DNA from: an uncultured Flavobacteriaceae bacterium
GTDB lineage: Bacteria > Bacteroidota > Bacteroidia > Flavobacteriales > Flavobacteriaceae
DNA: 64,000 nt
NCBI GenBank assembly: GCA_947495135.1
Contig: CANLXN010000002.1
Coordinates: 1-64,000, forward strand
Direction: 5' to 3'
The notes below the pieces were generated by a model. The model was given only the letters and a program-made list of their open reading frames with translations, was not told the origin of the DNA and did no database searches. The translations under genes were made by a program, and so were the position numbers. This document shows positions 8,039 through 16,840 of the stretch, piece after piece; position 1 is the first letter of the stretch, and each line of letters begins with the position of its first letter.

Positions 8039-8195
8039 ACTAAAATAGTTTTAGGTTTGTGATTAATAATTGATTAAAATTAACAATATATTATCAATAA
8101 TTCAACTAAAATCTAAATTTTATGAAAAATATCTTACGATTACGGTAAAAACGTAAGATTTATTGAAAATACCATAATAAGAAATTACGGTTTTT

Positions 8196-8471
8196 CTATA
8201 TAATTTCTGCGGAAAGACCCGCTTCCAATAATTTGGAACAACGAGGCTCTAAATCGTCATAAGAACCAGACTTAACGGTACATTTTCCTTTGTAGTGCAC
8301 AAGAATTGCACATTGCTCTGCTTGTTCTGAAGTATGTTCACAAGCATATATAAGTGTAGTTATTACATGATCGAATGTATTCACATCGTCATTATACAAA
8401 ACTATTTGATTCTCCAAGTCCTCCGCTTCTAGCAAAAGAACATCTTCTTCATATTTTTCCTTCGTACTCAT
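8196..8471 (-). CDS. clpS: ATP-dependent Clp protease adaptor ClpS
   Basis: A 91-residue protein with the ClpS core: IVLYNDDVNTFDHVI (substrate-pocket region), then HTSEQAEQCAILVHYKGKCTVKSG. ClpS hands N-degron substrates to ClpAP in the cytoplasm. The length is typical. It lies downstream of prmA on the same strand but has its own -7 box (8479-8486), so it can be transcribed separately. Confidence 0.95.
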   Translation of the reverse strand: MSTKEKYEEDVLLLEAEDLENQIVLYNDDVNTFDHVITTLIYACEHTSEQAEQCAILVHYKGKCTVKSGSYDDLEPRCSKLLEAGLSAEII

Positions 8472-8478
8472 TGTTACA

Positions 8479-8486
8479 CAAATTTA
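8479..8486 (-). promoter_or_regulatory. -7 box for clpS, nearly leaderless
   Basis: On the minus strand this reads TAAATTTG, an exact TAnnTTTG match, only 7 bases before the clpS ATG (8471). Confidence 0.5.
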
Positions 8487-8583
8487 CAAATTTTGTCGCA
8501 ATCCACTTTTTCATATCGCCTAGGAAACCTTTGGTTATAAAAATTTCAGAAAAACTGAAAGCATACTCCAAACTATACTGGAC

Positions 8584-9420
8584 TTATTTACTGAATTTAG
8601 CCGCAATCCAATTGTTTCGTTCTTTATTATGAACGAACGAAAGATTTAACTTCGTACATGCTTCTATAATTAAAGGCAAATCCTCTTTATAAAATCCACT
8701 TAAATACAACTCACCTCCCTTTTTTAGTGAGTTCACATAAACTGGCATATCGTTTAGCAAAATATTTCTATTAATATTTGCAATAATGGTTTCGTATTTT
8801 TCTTCGGAAGGAATCACCGATGCATCTCCAAGCGCTACCGAAATGCGAGAACAGTTATTACGTTCAATATTTTCTGCTGAATTCTCTACACACCATTCAT
8901 CGATATCTATCGCATCTAGGGCAGCCGCTCCTCGTTTTTCAGCTAGAATAGCCAACACGGCAGTTCCACAACCCATATCTAAAACCGTCTTGCCTTCAAA
9001 TTCATTTTCCAATATAAATTGAAGTATCATAAAAGTAGTTTCATGATGACCGGTTCCAAAGGACATTTTGGGCTCAATCACAATCTCGTAAGGCACATTA
9101 TAAGGCTCATGGAATGGAGCACGAACCGCACATACATCATTCACTTCAATAGGATTGAAGTTCTTTTCCCATTCCTCATTCCAATTCACCTGTGCGATCT
9201 CCTTGGACACATATTCGATTTCAAATTCTGAAGAAGAAAGAATATGAATACCCTCTAAAACATCTTTATGCCATTCGTTTTTCTGAATGTACGCCTGTAC
9301 CCCATTTTCATTTTCAACAAAACTCTCGAAGCCCGCATAGCCCAATTCGGCTATGAGAATTTCTGTGCCTGGTTGAAAGGGATTTACTTTAAAATCGTAT
9401 TCTATATAAATGTTGGACAT
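8584..9420 (-). CDS. prmA: Ribosomal protein L11 methyltransferase
   Basis: A 278-residue methyltransferase. The SAM-binding motif I is VLDMGCGTAVLAILA, preceded by the PrmA signature PKMSFGTGHHETT; motif IV is IIANINRNIL. PrmA trimethylates ribosomal protein L11. An upstream non-ATG start would add 8 residues, but the ATG at 9420 gives the family-typical beginning. It sits between tpiA and clpS on the same strand, a common Bacteroidota order. Confidence 0.95.
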   Translation of the reverse strand: MSNIYIEYDFKVNPFQPGTEILIAELGYAGFESFVENENGVQAYIQKNEWHKDVLEGIHILSSSEFEIEYVSKEIAQVNWNEEWEKNFNPIEVNDVCAVRAPFHEPYNVPYEIVIEPKMSFGTGHHETTFMILQFILENEFEGKTVLDMGCGTAVLAILAEKRGAAALDAIDIDEWCVENSAENIERNNCSRISVALGDASVIPSEEKYETIIANINRNILLNDMPVYVNSLKKGGELYLSGFYKEDLPLIIEACTKLNLSFVHNKERNNWIAAKFSK

Positions 9421-9446
9421 AGTTTGCTTAATTCCAATACACAAAC

Positions 9447-9481
9447 TCCAAACTCAAAAAGATGCTCTTTCAGAGTTTGGA
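9447..9481. repeat. 9-bp inverted repeat between tpiA and prmA
   Basis: TCCAAACTC (9447-9455) and GAGTTTGGA (9473-9481) can form a hairpin with a 17-base loop. There is no adjacent T run, so it is more likely an RNA processing or stabilising hairpin than a terminator. Function unknown. Confidence 0.45.
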
Positions 9482-9497
9482 ATTTTAAACTTGTTAT

Positions 9498-10250
9498 TTA
9501 TTCGAAAGCATTCACAATAGCAGCAAAATCGTCTGCCTTTAAAGAAGCTCCTCCAATTAGTCCGCCATCTACATCTGGCTTACCAAAAATCTCCTTCGCA
9601 TTTCCTGGCTTCACACTTCCACCGTAGAGAATAGATACTTCCTGTGCGATATCACTACTGTACTTATCGGCAATGGTTCTTCTAATAAACGAATGCATTT
9701 CCTGCGCTTGTTCTGGACTAGCAGTTTCTCCAGTACCTATGGCCCAAACTGGTTCGTATGCTAGAACTATATGACTCCAACTAGCAGCCTCGATGTGGTA
9801 TAAGCCTTCTTCCAATTGTTCCTTGACTACATTAAAGTGATTGTCACTTTTGCGATCCTCTAATTCCTCTCCGAAACAAAAAATCACTGTCATATCATTT
9901 TCCAACGCTGTATTGACCTTAGAAGCAAGGAGTTCATTGGTTTCCCAAAACATTGCGCGTCTCTCGCTGTGCCCTAAAATAACAGTGCTTACCCCCACAC
10001 TCTGCAACATACCGGCCGATATTTCACCCGTAAAAGCTCCATTTGCTACCTGATGCATATTTTGAGCAGCTACCAAGATGTCTGTATCTAATAAGGCCTG
10101 ATTCGCACTTTGAAGGTTTGTAAACGGCGGAGCCACTATTACTTCTACATCATCCGATAATTCTTTCTCCTTTAATTGATCCAACAACTCATAAGTTTGA
10201 GTAATATCACAATTCATTTTCCAGTTTCCGGCTACTATTTTCTTTCTCAT
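9498..10250 (-). CDS. tpiA: Triosephosphate isomerase
   Basis: A 250-residue glycolytic enzyme that interconverts dihydroxyacetone phosphate and glyceraldehyde 3-phosphate. Seen: GNWKMN near the N-terminus (catalytic Lys), GHSERR (catalytic His), AYEPVWAIGTG (catalytic Glu) and the phosphate-binding GGSVKPGN and GGLIGGASL. Full length, no anomalies. It lies in a minus-strand run with the TlpA-like gene upstream and prmA downstream. Confidence 0.97.
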   Translation of the reverse strand: MRKKIVAGNWKMNCDITQTYELLDQLKEKELSDDVEVIVAPPFTNLQSANQALLDTDILVAAQNMHQVANGAFTGEISAGMLQSVGVSTVILGHSERRAMFWETNELLASKVNTALENDMTVIFCFGEELEDRKSDNHFNVVKEQLEEGLYHIEAASWSHIVLAYEPVWAIGTGETASPEQAQEMHSFIRRTIADKYSSDIAQEVSILYGGSVKPGNAKEIFGKPDVDGGLIGGASLKADDFAAIVNAFE

Positions 10251-10308
10251 AACTATTATCCGCGAAGGGTATCATTTAGATTAAACTTTCCTTTATTAAT
10301 GTATGTTT

Positions 10309-10794
10309 TTATTTACTTAATGCACTTTTTATTTTAGAATCTCTTGCCTTGATTGCACGATATAAACTGATGGCTCCGTTTGCATCGACCACTATATATC
10401 TTGGGATCCAATCCAAATCAATCGAAGAACAGAAACCACCTTCCCAGCCTGAGCTTATGAAATAGTGATCTCCAGTCATTTTATATTTATCGATGCCATA
10501 TCTCCAGTGCTCTATATTTTTGTCCAGTGAGAGAAAAACAAAAGACACTTCCCCAAATTCATTTTGAAGTGCTTTCACATCTGGCATTCCTACGATACAA
10601 TCTTTACACCAATTAGCCCAAACATCAATCAAAATAGTTTTTCCCTTATGCTTTTCAAGTACTTCGGAAAATTTCACATCTTCATTGGCAGCCGATAAAA
10701 AGACATCGTTCAAGGCCTTTTCAGAAAAGGAAATTTTTTGACCTGAAACAGTGACAGTTCCAAAGATCATTAGCACCAAGAGGAAATATTTCAT
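10309..10794 (-). CDS. TlpA-like thioredoxin-fold protein, exported
   Basis: A 161-residue protein with a signal peptide and one thioredoxin-like domain. The active site reads WANWCKDC, a CxxC pair in a TlpA/ResA-type setting. Such proteins reduce or isomerise disulfides, or help cytochrome maturation, in the periplasm. It follows the DoxX fusion gene and the permease gene on the same strand. The DoxX neighbour also carries a thioredoxin-like segment, so a shared redox role is possible but inferred. Confidence 0.85.
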   Translation of the reverse strand: MKYFLLVLMIFGTVTVSGQKISFSEKALNDVFLSAANEDVKFSEVLEKHKGKTILIDVWANWCKDCIVGMPDVKALQNEFGEVSFVFLSLDKNIEHWRYGIDKYKMTGDHYFISSGWEGGFCSSIDLDWIPRYIVVDANGAISLYRAIKARDSKIKSALSK

Positions 10795-10826
10795 ATAAAT
10801 TCAAATTAAACAGCACGTATTTACTC

Positions 10827-11903
10827 CTATTGGGTTCGAATTTTAGGATCGAGCCATCCATAAATAATATCTACAAAGATATTGATAACAATAAATAAAC
10901 TAGCAATAATTATAACCGCTCCCATGATTATAGGAAGATCCAGCGTGTTTAATGCATCCACAATTTCTTTTCCCAATCCGTTCCATCCAAAAATATATTC
11001 TACAAAAACCGCTCCCGCAAGCATGGAAGCAAACCATCCCGACACAGCCGTTACTACTGGATTGAGCGAATTCTTCAAGGCGTGCTTTCTAATTATAGCT
11101 GAAAAAGACAATCCTTTGGCTTTGGCAGTTCTAATATAATCCTGATTCAACACCTCTAATAGCGAATTTCGCATTAGCTGGCTCACCACTGCTAGCGGCC
11201 TAATACCTAAAACTATTGCGGGAAGTAATAAATTTTTTAGTTGAATATAGCTCCCCTCCCCAAAATCGTCTACCTCATACAAACTACCGGTCATATTTAA
11301 ATGAGTGTATTCGTGCAGAACATAACCAAACAACCAAGCAAAAATGATGGAACTAAAAAACGAAGGAACACTCATCCCCAGTGTACTCACAAATTGGATG
11401 GTTTTATCGATCCAACCATCCTTAAAAAGTACGGAGACAATCCCTAAAAAGACCCCTATAAATATGGCTATAACAATAGCCGAAACTGCCAAAACAAAAG
11501 TATTTGGAAGGGTTTCGCGAATAACATCGCTTACCTTCTTTCCGTTCTTCTGAAACGATTCTCTGAGATAAGGTGTTTTTAAAACCGTAGTGGTATTCTG
11601 AGTCGCAAAGAGAGAAGTGTAATTGTATTTTCCCTCCAATAAATAAGTGTAATCTTCTTCGGTATTACTGTGAAAAGAAAGTGGAGAAAGATCGTTTAAG
11701 TAATAAAGGTATTGCAGGGATACTGGCTTATCAAAACCATATTTCTTTTTAACAATAGCGAGCTGTTCCTCACTTTCGTTCTGCCCTAACATCATGCGAG
11801 CAGGGTCACCAGGCAAGAGTGTGAAAAGTAAAAATATAACAGTGACTACCCCAAATAAAGTGAGCAAAGCATAACCTAACTTTTGAAGTATATATCCAGT
11901 CAA
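10827..11903 (-). CDS. ABC transporter permease, DppB/OppB type
   Basis: A 358-residue inner-membrane protein. The N-terminus ILQKLGYALLTLFGVVTVIFLLFTLLPGDPARMMLG is characteristic of peptide/nickel permeases, and the EAA-like loop region is NSLLEVLNQDYIRTAKAKGLS. Residues ~65-125 form an extra periplasmic insert compared with ~310-340-residue homologues. The start is a TTG directly after the stop of the upstream gene; no upstream ATG is available and the next internal Met would remove the first helix. No partner permease, ATPase or binding protein is in the window. Confidence 0.9.
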   Translation of the reverse strand: MTGYILQKLGYALLTLFGVVTVIFLLFTLLPGDPARMMLGQNESEEQLAIVKKKYGFDKPVSLQYLYYLNDLSPLSFHSNTEEDYTYLLEGKYNYTSLFATQNTTTVLKTPYLRESFQKNGKKVSDVIRETLPNTFVLAVSAIVIAIFIGVFLGIVSVLFKDGWIDKTIQFVSTLGMSVPSFFSSIIFAWLFGYVLHEYTHLNMTGSLYEVDDFGEGSYIQLKNLLLPAIVLGIRPLAVVSQLMRNSLLEVLNQDYIRTAKAKGLSFSAIIRKHALKNSLNPVVTAVSGWFASMLAGAVFVEYIFGWNGLGKEIVDALNTLDLPIIMGAVIIIASLFIVINIFVDIIYGWLDPKIRTQ

Positions 11904-13640
11904 TTAGTCGTTTTTAAGTGCATTGGCTTCCTCTAGAGTGTAATTTTTAAACACGAAATCATCTCCAAAAAGTCTTTTTACACTTTCCTCAAACGTATCT
12001 ATGAATCCAGCTTCAGCCCTTCTTCGGTTTATGTTTTCAAGATCTTCTACTGGCCACACTATCGAAAGTAACTCTCCATCAGCGAGTGTATAGTTCCTCC
12101 CTTGAGTTCCGTAAATCTGAGCGCGTCCTTCGTACATTAAATACCGATCCTCCATCATAGCTACGAGGGATGGTTTCAATTCACCATCTGCGGCGGCTTT
12201 TTTAACAAGGTCTAAATATTTAGGAATCTGATTTGAATGTTGAATCACAAAAAATGCAGCCTCGCTTTCTTTCGTACCTACCATACTTTTTCCTGGATAA
12301 CCGTGCTCATCAATAATCTTACTTATCTTCATCATGTTAGTCGAATCTATCTCTCTGGATAATGGAAAATAATCTTTAAACTCCTCCAATACAGGAATCC
12401 CATTCGCTTCAGCAATTTGCTGGCGTTCTTCGTCGCTTGAAGCTTGGAACAACTGTCTTATGCCTTGATCTAATTTTAAGATTTTACTCAGTTCTTGCTT
12501 TACCTCAAAGTTTAATTTAGGCATTGCCGTCTCTAAAGTTTCTAATTGCAGATTGTCGGCATCGTTCCAGTGCAACTTTTGCATAATAGTTCCATTTTGT
12601 AACTCTAAAATACCTGGGTTACTCCTTACAATCGTTTTAAGAGCGGTCATGTCGCAGAAATAGAATTTAAAGTTCAGTCCATTACGTTCTGTCAGGGCTT
12701 CTGTTTCGGCTGTATTGGAAGCAGACAAACCTATCACTTTATACCCTTTTTTAAGCGCTTCATTTGTAACTCGCTTCACAGCAGCATAGCCTTCGGCTTC
12801 CGTATTATCAAGATTGTAAGCGATCACCACAATAACATTATCGGCTGCCAGAAACTCTTCTGTATAATCTTCATCGTTTCTTTCAATCGCAAAATCGTGA
12901 ATTGGCGGTTCGTAAGGTTCTCTCAAAAATTGAGTTTCTACTCCTATTCGTGTGCCTCCTGCTGGCTGGGGATCTTGTCCAGTAGTATTGGCTATAACCT
13001 TCTCTTTACCATCGATTTCATATTTCCATAAATACTCAATAATAGGTGGTGGCGCATCTTCTGGAACTGTCATCCCTTCTGTGATATTTGCACCAATCTT
13101 ATACGGTCTAAAATCCACAACCGGTAAATGCATCAAAACATGGTATCCTAACCAAAGGCAAAGCACCATGGTAAGCGCGACTAAAATACTTCTGACATTT
13201 TTTGAAAAGAAAGGCTGAATGTATTTTCTTCCGAAGAACAAAAATAGAATCAAAACAAGAAGAACAATGTCTTTCCAGAACGACTCCCAAGGCGTTAACT
13301 TTAAAGCATCTCCAAAGCAACCGCAATCTGTTACCTTATTGAAGTAGGCAGAATAGAATGTAAGGAAGGTGAAAAATACGATCATTGTTAATAAACTATA
13401 GAGCGTAAATTTCTTAGCATATCCTACTATTATCATAACTCCAAGTAGCACCTCGAAAATAACGACCACCACGGCGATCATCAACGAGAAAGGCACTAAG
13501 AACTCCAAATTCAATACTTCTGGAGCGAAATAATCCTGCAACTTGAACGAAAACCCCACAGGATCGTTCAACTTAATGAGACCGCTAATAATGAAAAGAA
13601 CCCCAACGAAAATCCGAGTTATACCTACAATTACTTTCAT
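11904..13640 (-). CDS. DoxX/BT_3928-like membrane protein fused to thioredoxin-like and DUF6624-like regions
   Basis: A 578-residue protein. Residues 1-~175 carry about five membrane helices of the DoxX/MauE type, with GCFGD (CGCFGDALKLTPWESFWKD) as in quinone/thiol-linked relatives. Residues ~185-370 resemble a thioredoxin-like domain without an obvious CxxC. The last ~180 residues contain IIDEHGYPGKSMVG, FFVIQHS, MMEDRYLMYEGRAQIYGTQ, the hallmark pieces of DUF6624. Homologues I know in this neighbourhood are shorter, so the tail looks like an added domain. It starts the operon segment leading to the permease. Confidence 0.8.
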   Translation of the reverse strand: MKVIVGITRIFVGVLFIISGLIKLNDPVGFSFKLQDYFAPEVLNLEFLVPFSLMIAVVVVIFEVLLGVMIIVGYAKKFTLYSLLTMIVFFTFLTFYSAYFNKVTDCGCFGDALKLTPWESFWKDIVLLVLILFLFFGRKYIQPFFSKNVRSILVALTMVLCLWLGYHVLMHLPVVDFRPYKIGANITEGMTVPEDAPPPIIEYLWKYEIDGKEKVIANTTGQDPQPAGGTRIGVETQFLREPYEPPIHDFAIERNDEDYTEEFLAADNVIVVIAYNLDNTEAEGYAAVKRVTNEALKKGYKVIGLSASNTAETEALTERNGLNFKFYFCDMTALKTIVRSNPGILELQNGTIMQKLHWNDADNLQLETLETAMPKLNFEVKQELSKILKLDQGIRQLFQASSDEERQQIAEANGIPVLEEFKDYFPLSREIDSTNMMKISKIIDEHGYPGKSMVGTKESEAAFFVIQHSNQIPKYLDLVKKAAADGELKPSLVAMMEDRYLMYEGRAQIYGTQGRNYTLADGELLSIVWPVEDLENINRRRAEAGFIDTFEESVKRLFGDDFVFKNYTLEEANALKND

Positions 13641-13727
13641 AATTTTTTTGTTTCAAATGTCAAATCCGTTAGCGTCAAGTTTACAGTGACCCTTCGGTAG
13701 TTTATATCTAACTGGAGGGCTTTCCAA

Positions 13728-14279
13728 CTACGATTTAGAATTTCCTTCCCCCAAATGAATAAGCGCAAATACCGAATAATTAATCATATCCTGGTAATTA
13801 GCGTCAATTCCTTCACTTACAATAGTCTTGCCTTGATTGTCTTCAATTTGCTTAACGCGTAAAAGCTTTTGCAAGATTAAATCGGTTAAACTACTCACTC
13901 TCATATCTCTCCAAGCCTCACCGTAGTCGTGGTTTTTATCCATCATAAGTTGCTTGGTAATATGCACTTGCTCATCGTACAACTGAGTGGCCTCTTCCAG
14001 AGATAAATCTGGTTGTTCTACTACGCCTTTTTCTAACTGGATGAGCGCCATGATAGAATAATTGATAATGCCAATAAACTCACTTACCGCTCCTTCATCT
14101 ACTTTCTGTTCGGCGTTCTGCTGAAGCCCTCTAATTCGTTGAGCCTTTATGAAAATTTGATCGGTGAGTGATGGCAATCTCAAGATACGCCATGCACTTC
14201 CGTAATCTTTCATTTTATTAATAAACAGTGATCTACAGGTGGTTATTACAGTATTGTATTGTTCTGAAGTATCTGCCAT
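13728..14279 (-). CDS. DUF1599 protein, internally duplicated
   Basis: A 183-residue protein made of two related halves. Residues ~22-50 (KMKDYGSAWRILRLPSLTDQIFIK) and ~117-145 (KNHDYGEAWRDMRVSSLTDLILQK) align with each other, each followed by a helical INYSIMALIQL / INYSVFALIHL. This matches DUF1599, a Bacteroidota family of unknown biochemical function. It is divergent from folP with a 53-bp gap; the DUF1599-folP-cdaA order is common in the phylum, suggesting shared regulation. Confidence 0.88.
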   Translation of the reverse strand: MADTSEQYNTVITTCRSLFINKMKDYGSAWRILRLPSLTDQIFIKAQRIRGLQQNAEQKVDEGAVSEFIGIINYSIMALIQLEKGVVEQPDLSLEEATQLYDEQVHITKQLMMDKNHDYGEAWRDMRVSSLTDLILQKLLRVKQIEDNQGKTIVSEGIDANYQDMINYSVFALIHLGEGNSKS

Positions 14280-14332
14280 AGTAATGTGTGAGAATTTGCG
14301 TAAATTTCGCTTAAATAAATCAATTTAAAAAA

Positions 14333-15166
14333 TTGTACACCCTCAATTGTAACGGTAAACTAATCGACCTCTCTAGACCCAAGGTAATGGGGATTATTAA
14401 TGTGACTCCCGATTCTTTTTACGATGGAGGAAAAATCACCTCTGAAAAACAAGCTTTGATACAGGCAGAACAAATGCTAGCGGAAGGCGCTACTTTTTTG
14501 GATATTGGTGGTTACAGCTCCAGACCTGGCGCGTCGGAGGTTTCGGAAGAAGAAGAACTCGAGAGAGTGATCCCTATAATTCGAGCTATCTGCGGTCAAT
14601 TTCTCGACGTCATAATTTCCGTAGACACTTTCAGAAGTACCGTCGCCAAAGCAGCAGTTGAAGCCGGTGCAGCAGTTGTAAATGATATTTCAGGTGGAAC
14701 CTTAGACGAGTATATGATTTCAACAGTGGGAGATCTCCAGGTGCCGTACATTATGATGCATATGAAAGGAAATCCAAAAACAATGAGTTCACTTACCAAC
14801 TATAAGCAGGTTACTCAAGATGTTCTTTACTATTTTTCTGAACGAATTGCGCTTGCTAGAAAAGCCGGAATAAACGACATTATTGCCGATCCTGGCTTCG
14901 GATTTGCCAAAACACAAGAACAAAATTTTGAATTACTTAACGAATTAGAACTTTTCAGAAATCTGAATATTCCAATTCTCGCTGGCATCTCTCGAAAGTC
15001 TATGATTTATAAAACGCTTAACATTGATGCCCAAGACGCGCTCAACGGTACTTCCGCCTTACATTCGATCGCCCTTTTAAAAGGCGCTTCTATTCTTAGG
15101 GTACATGATGTGAAAGAGGCAAACGAGTGTATTACGCTAGTTGAAAACTTAAATGGAGCATCGTAA
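14333..15166 (+). CDS. folP: Dihydropteroate synthase
   Basis: A 277-residue enzyme joining p-aminobenzoate to the pterin diphosphate in folate synthesis. Signature 1 is IMGIINVTPDSFYDGG and signature 2 is FLDIGGYSSRPGA; the Mg/substrate loops follow (ISVDTFRS, VNDISGG, DPGFGFAKT). An in-frame stop lies upstream with no ATG between, so the start is TTG at 14333. It is followed 42 bases later by cdaA on the same strand. Confidence 0.96.
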   Translation: MYTLNCNGKLIDLSRPKVMGIINVTPDSFYDGGKITSEKQALIQAEQMLAEGATFLDIGGYSSRPGASEVSEEEELERVIPIIRAICGQFLDVIISVDTFRSTVAKAAVEAGAAVVNDISGGTLDEYMISTVGDLQVPYIMMHMKGNPKTMSSLTNYKQVTQDVLYYFSERIALARKAGINDIIADPGFGFAKTQEQNFELLNELELFRNLNIPILAGISRKSMIYKTLNIDAQDALNGTSALHSIALLKGASILRVHDVKEANECITLVENLNGAS

Positions 15167-15208
15167 TTTTTAAAAAAATCAATTACATTTACAAAAACCC
15201 ATTCTTTC

Positions 15209-15997
15209 TTGGAATTATTCGATTTTGTTAGAGAAATAAGAATTATAGATATTGTTGACGTGGTACTTGTCGCGGTACTCATGTATTATCTTTACAAACT
15301 AATTAAAGGAACTGTTGCCATTAATATTTTTGTAGGTATTGTAATTATCTACGGAATATGGAGGTTAACACTTCTGTTGGACATGTTACTTCTCTCAAAA
15401 ATCTTAGGAGGCTTCCTTGGAGTAGGAATGGTAGCATTGGTAGTTGTATTTCAGCAAGAGATCAGAAAGTTTTTACTGATGGTAGGTACTACCAACTTCT
15501 CTGCCCGAAAAAAAGTCCTTCAACGTTTCAACCTATTTTCAGAAAAACAAGAGAGTGCAACCAATATTAAAGCAATTGTTTCTGCTTGTTCAAAAATGAG
15601 TAAGACCAATACGGGTGCGCTCATTGTAATAAAACGGAACAATAATTTAGAATTTGTAAAAACCAGTGGAGATCGGATGCAAATGGAACTTAACCAGCCC
15701 ATTATCGAAAGTGTCTTCTATAAAAATAGCCCGTTACATGACGGAGCAATGATTATTGAGGAAAACAATATTACGGCGACCAGAGTCATACTTCCAGTTT
15801 CTAACGACACAAGCATTCCGCAACGATTTGGACTTAGGCATAGAGCGGCATTAGGAATTACCGAAAAAACCGACGCTGTTTGCCTTGTGGTTTCAGAAGA
15901 AAATGGACAGATTTCGTATCTTAAAGAAGGAGATTTTGTACTCTTTGAAGGAATAGAAGAACTGCAAAGACAATTAGAAAAAGACCTAAGTTATTAA
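15209..15997 (+). CDS. cdaA: Diadenylate cyclase, CdaA/YbbP type
   Basis: A 262-residue enzyme making cyclic di-AMP. Residues ~12-90 hold three membrane helices; the DAC domain follows with the signature DGAMII (Asp-Gly-Ala) and RHRAALGIT (Arg-His-Arg). The N-terminus matches CdaA proteins, and the start is TTG at 15209. It sits behind folP, probably in one transcript, and 6 bases before the DUF3667 gene. Cyclic di-AMP usually controls osmotic and cell-wall balance; targets are not visible here. Confidence 0.95.
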   Translation: MELFDFVREIRIIDIVDVVLVAVLMYYLYKLIKGTVAINIFVGIVIIYGIWRLTLLLDMLLLSKILGGFLGVGMVALVVVFQQEIRKFLLMVGTTNFSARKKVLQRFNLFSEKQESATNIKAIVSACSKMSKTNTGALIVIKRNNNLEFVKTSGDRMQMELNQPIIESVFYKNSPLHDGAMIIEENNITATRVILPVSNDTSIPQRFGLRHRAALGITEKTDAVCLVVSEENGQISYLKEGDFVLFEGIEELQRQLEKDLSY

Positions 15998-16003
15998 AGG
16001 AAG

Positions 16004-16840
16004 ATGAATTGTAAAAATTGCAATACACCGCTCACAGAAGAATCTCGATTCTGCAATCAATGTGGAGGTAAGGTCGTAACTCAAGTGCTTACCTATCGAT
16101 ATTTAGCAAGCGAGTTTTCGGAAAGATTCTTTAACCTAGATAACCTCATCATAAGAACATTTCGCCATCTATTTACAAAGCCAGAGGAAGTTATTGATGG
16201 CTTTATCAATGGAGTGCGCAAAAGACACTTAGGGATTGGCAGCTATTTGGCTTTAGCAATTACCATTAGCGGACTACAACTTTTCATAATTCAAAAATTT
16301 TTTAAGCATTTGATGGATGCTTCTTGGATGACACAAGACAACAATCCAGTTGCGCAAGACCCTTCATTTTTAGATTCTATTTGGGAATACCAGTCTATCA
16401 TGTACATTGTTTTTATTCCTATCTACGCAATTATTGCAAAAACCACTTTTTGGAACTATAAAAAATATAATTATTTAGAACATATCGTAATTGTGAGCTA
16501 TACACAAGCGCAAATGAGTCTCACTTTATTCTTGCCTTATTTAATTGGACTGTCTTTTGGAATCAATTTTTTTAAGCTTAATTATGTCTTCATATTGGTA
16601 ATGATGATTTATTCTGCGCACTGCTACAAAAGGCTTTACCAAATATCCTTGAAGAAAATTATTGTAAAAACCCTGTTCTTTTTATTGATCTTATTCGTTG
16701 CACTTATTATATGGAGTATCGTTTTCTGGGCATATCTCCTTGCATCTGGAACAGTAGATCTGCAAGAAATGATAGAGGCAGAAAAAGCTAAAAAAGCCGT
16801 TTCTTACATTACCTCTTTTTCCAAGAATTGGACTTCATAA
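16004..16840 (+). CDS. DUF3667 membrane protein with N-terminal zinc ribbon
   Basis: A 278-residue protein. The first ~22 residues form a C4 zinc ribbon (CKNC ... CNQCGG); DUF3667 begins at ~30 with RTFRHLFTKPEEVIDGFINGVRKRHL, followed by four to five membrane helices. The function of the family is unknown. It follows cdaA by 6 bases and is probably cotranscribed, so a link to cyclic di-AMP physiology is possible. Its 3' end overlaps the convergent ABC exporter gene by 37 bases. Confidence 0.85.
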   Translation: MNCKNCNTPLTEESRFCNQCGGKVVTQVLTYRYLASEFSERFFNLDNLIIRTFRHLFTKPEEVIDGFINGVRKRHLGIGSYLALAITISGLQLFIIQKFFKHLMDASWMTQDNNPVAQDPSFLDSIWEYQSIMYIVFIPIYAIIAKTTFWNYKKYNYLEHIVIVSYTQAQMSLTLFLPYLIGLSFGINFFKLNYVFILVMMIYSAHCYKRLYQISLKKIIVKTLFFLLILFVALIIWSIVFWAYLLASGTVDLQEMIEAEKAKKAVSYITSFSKNWTS

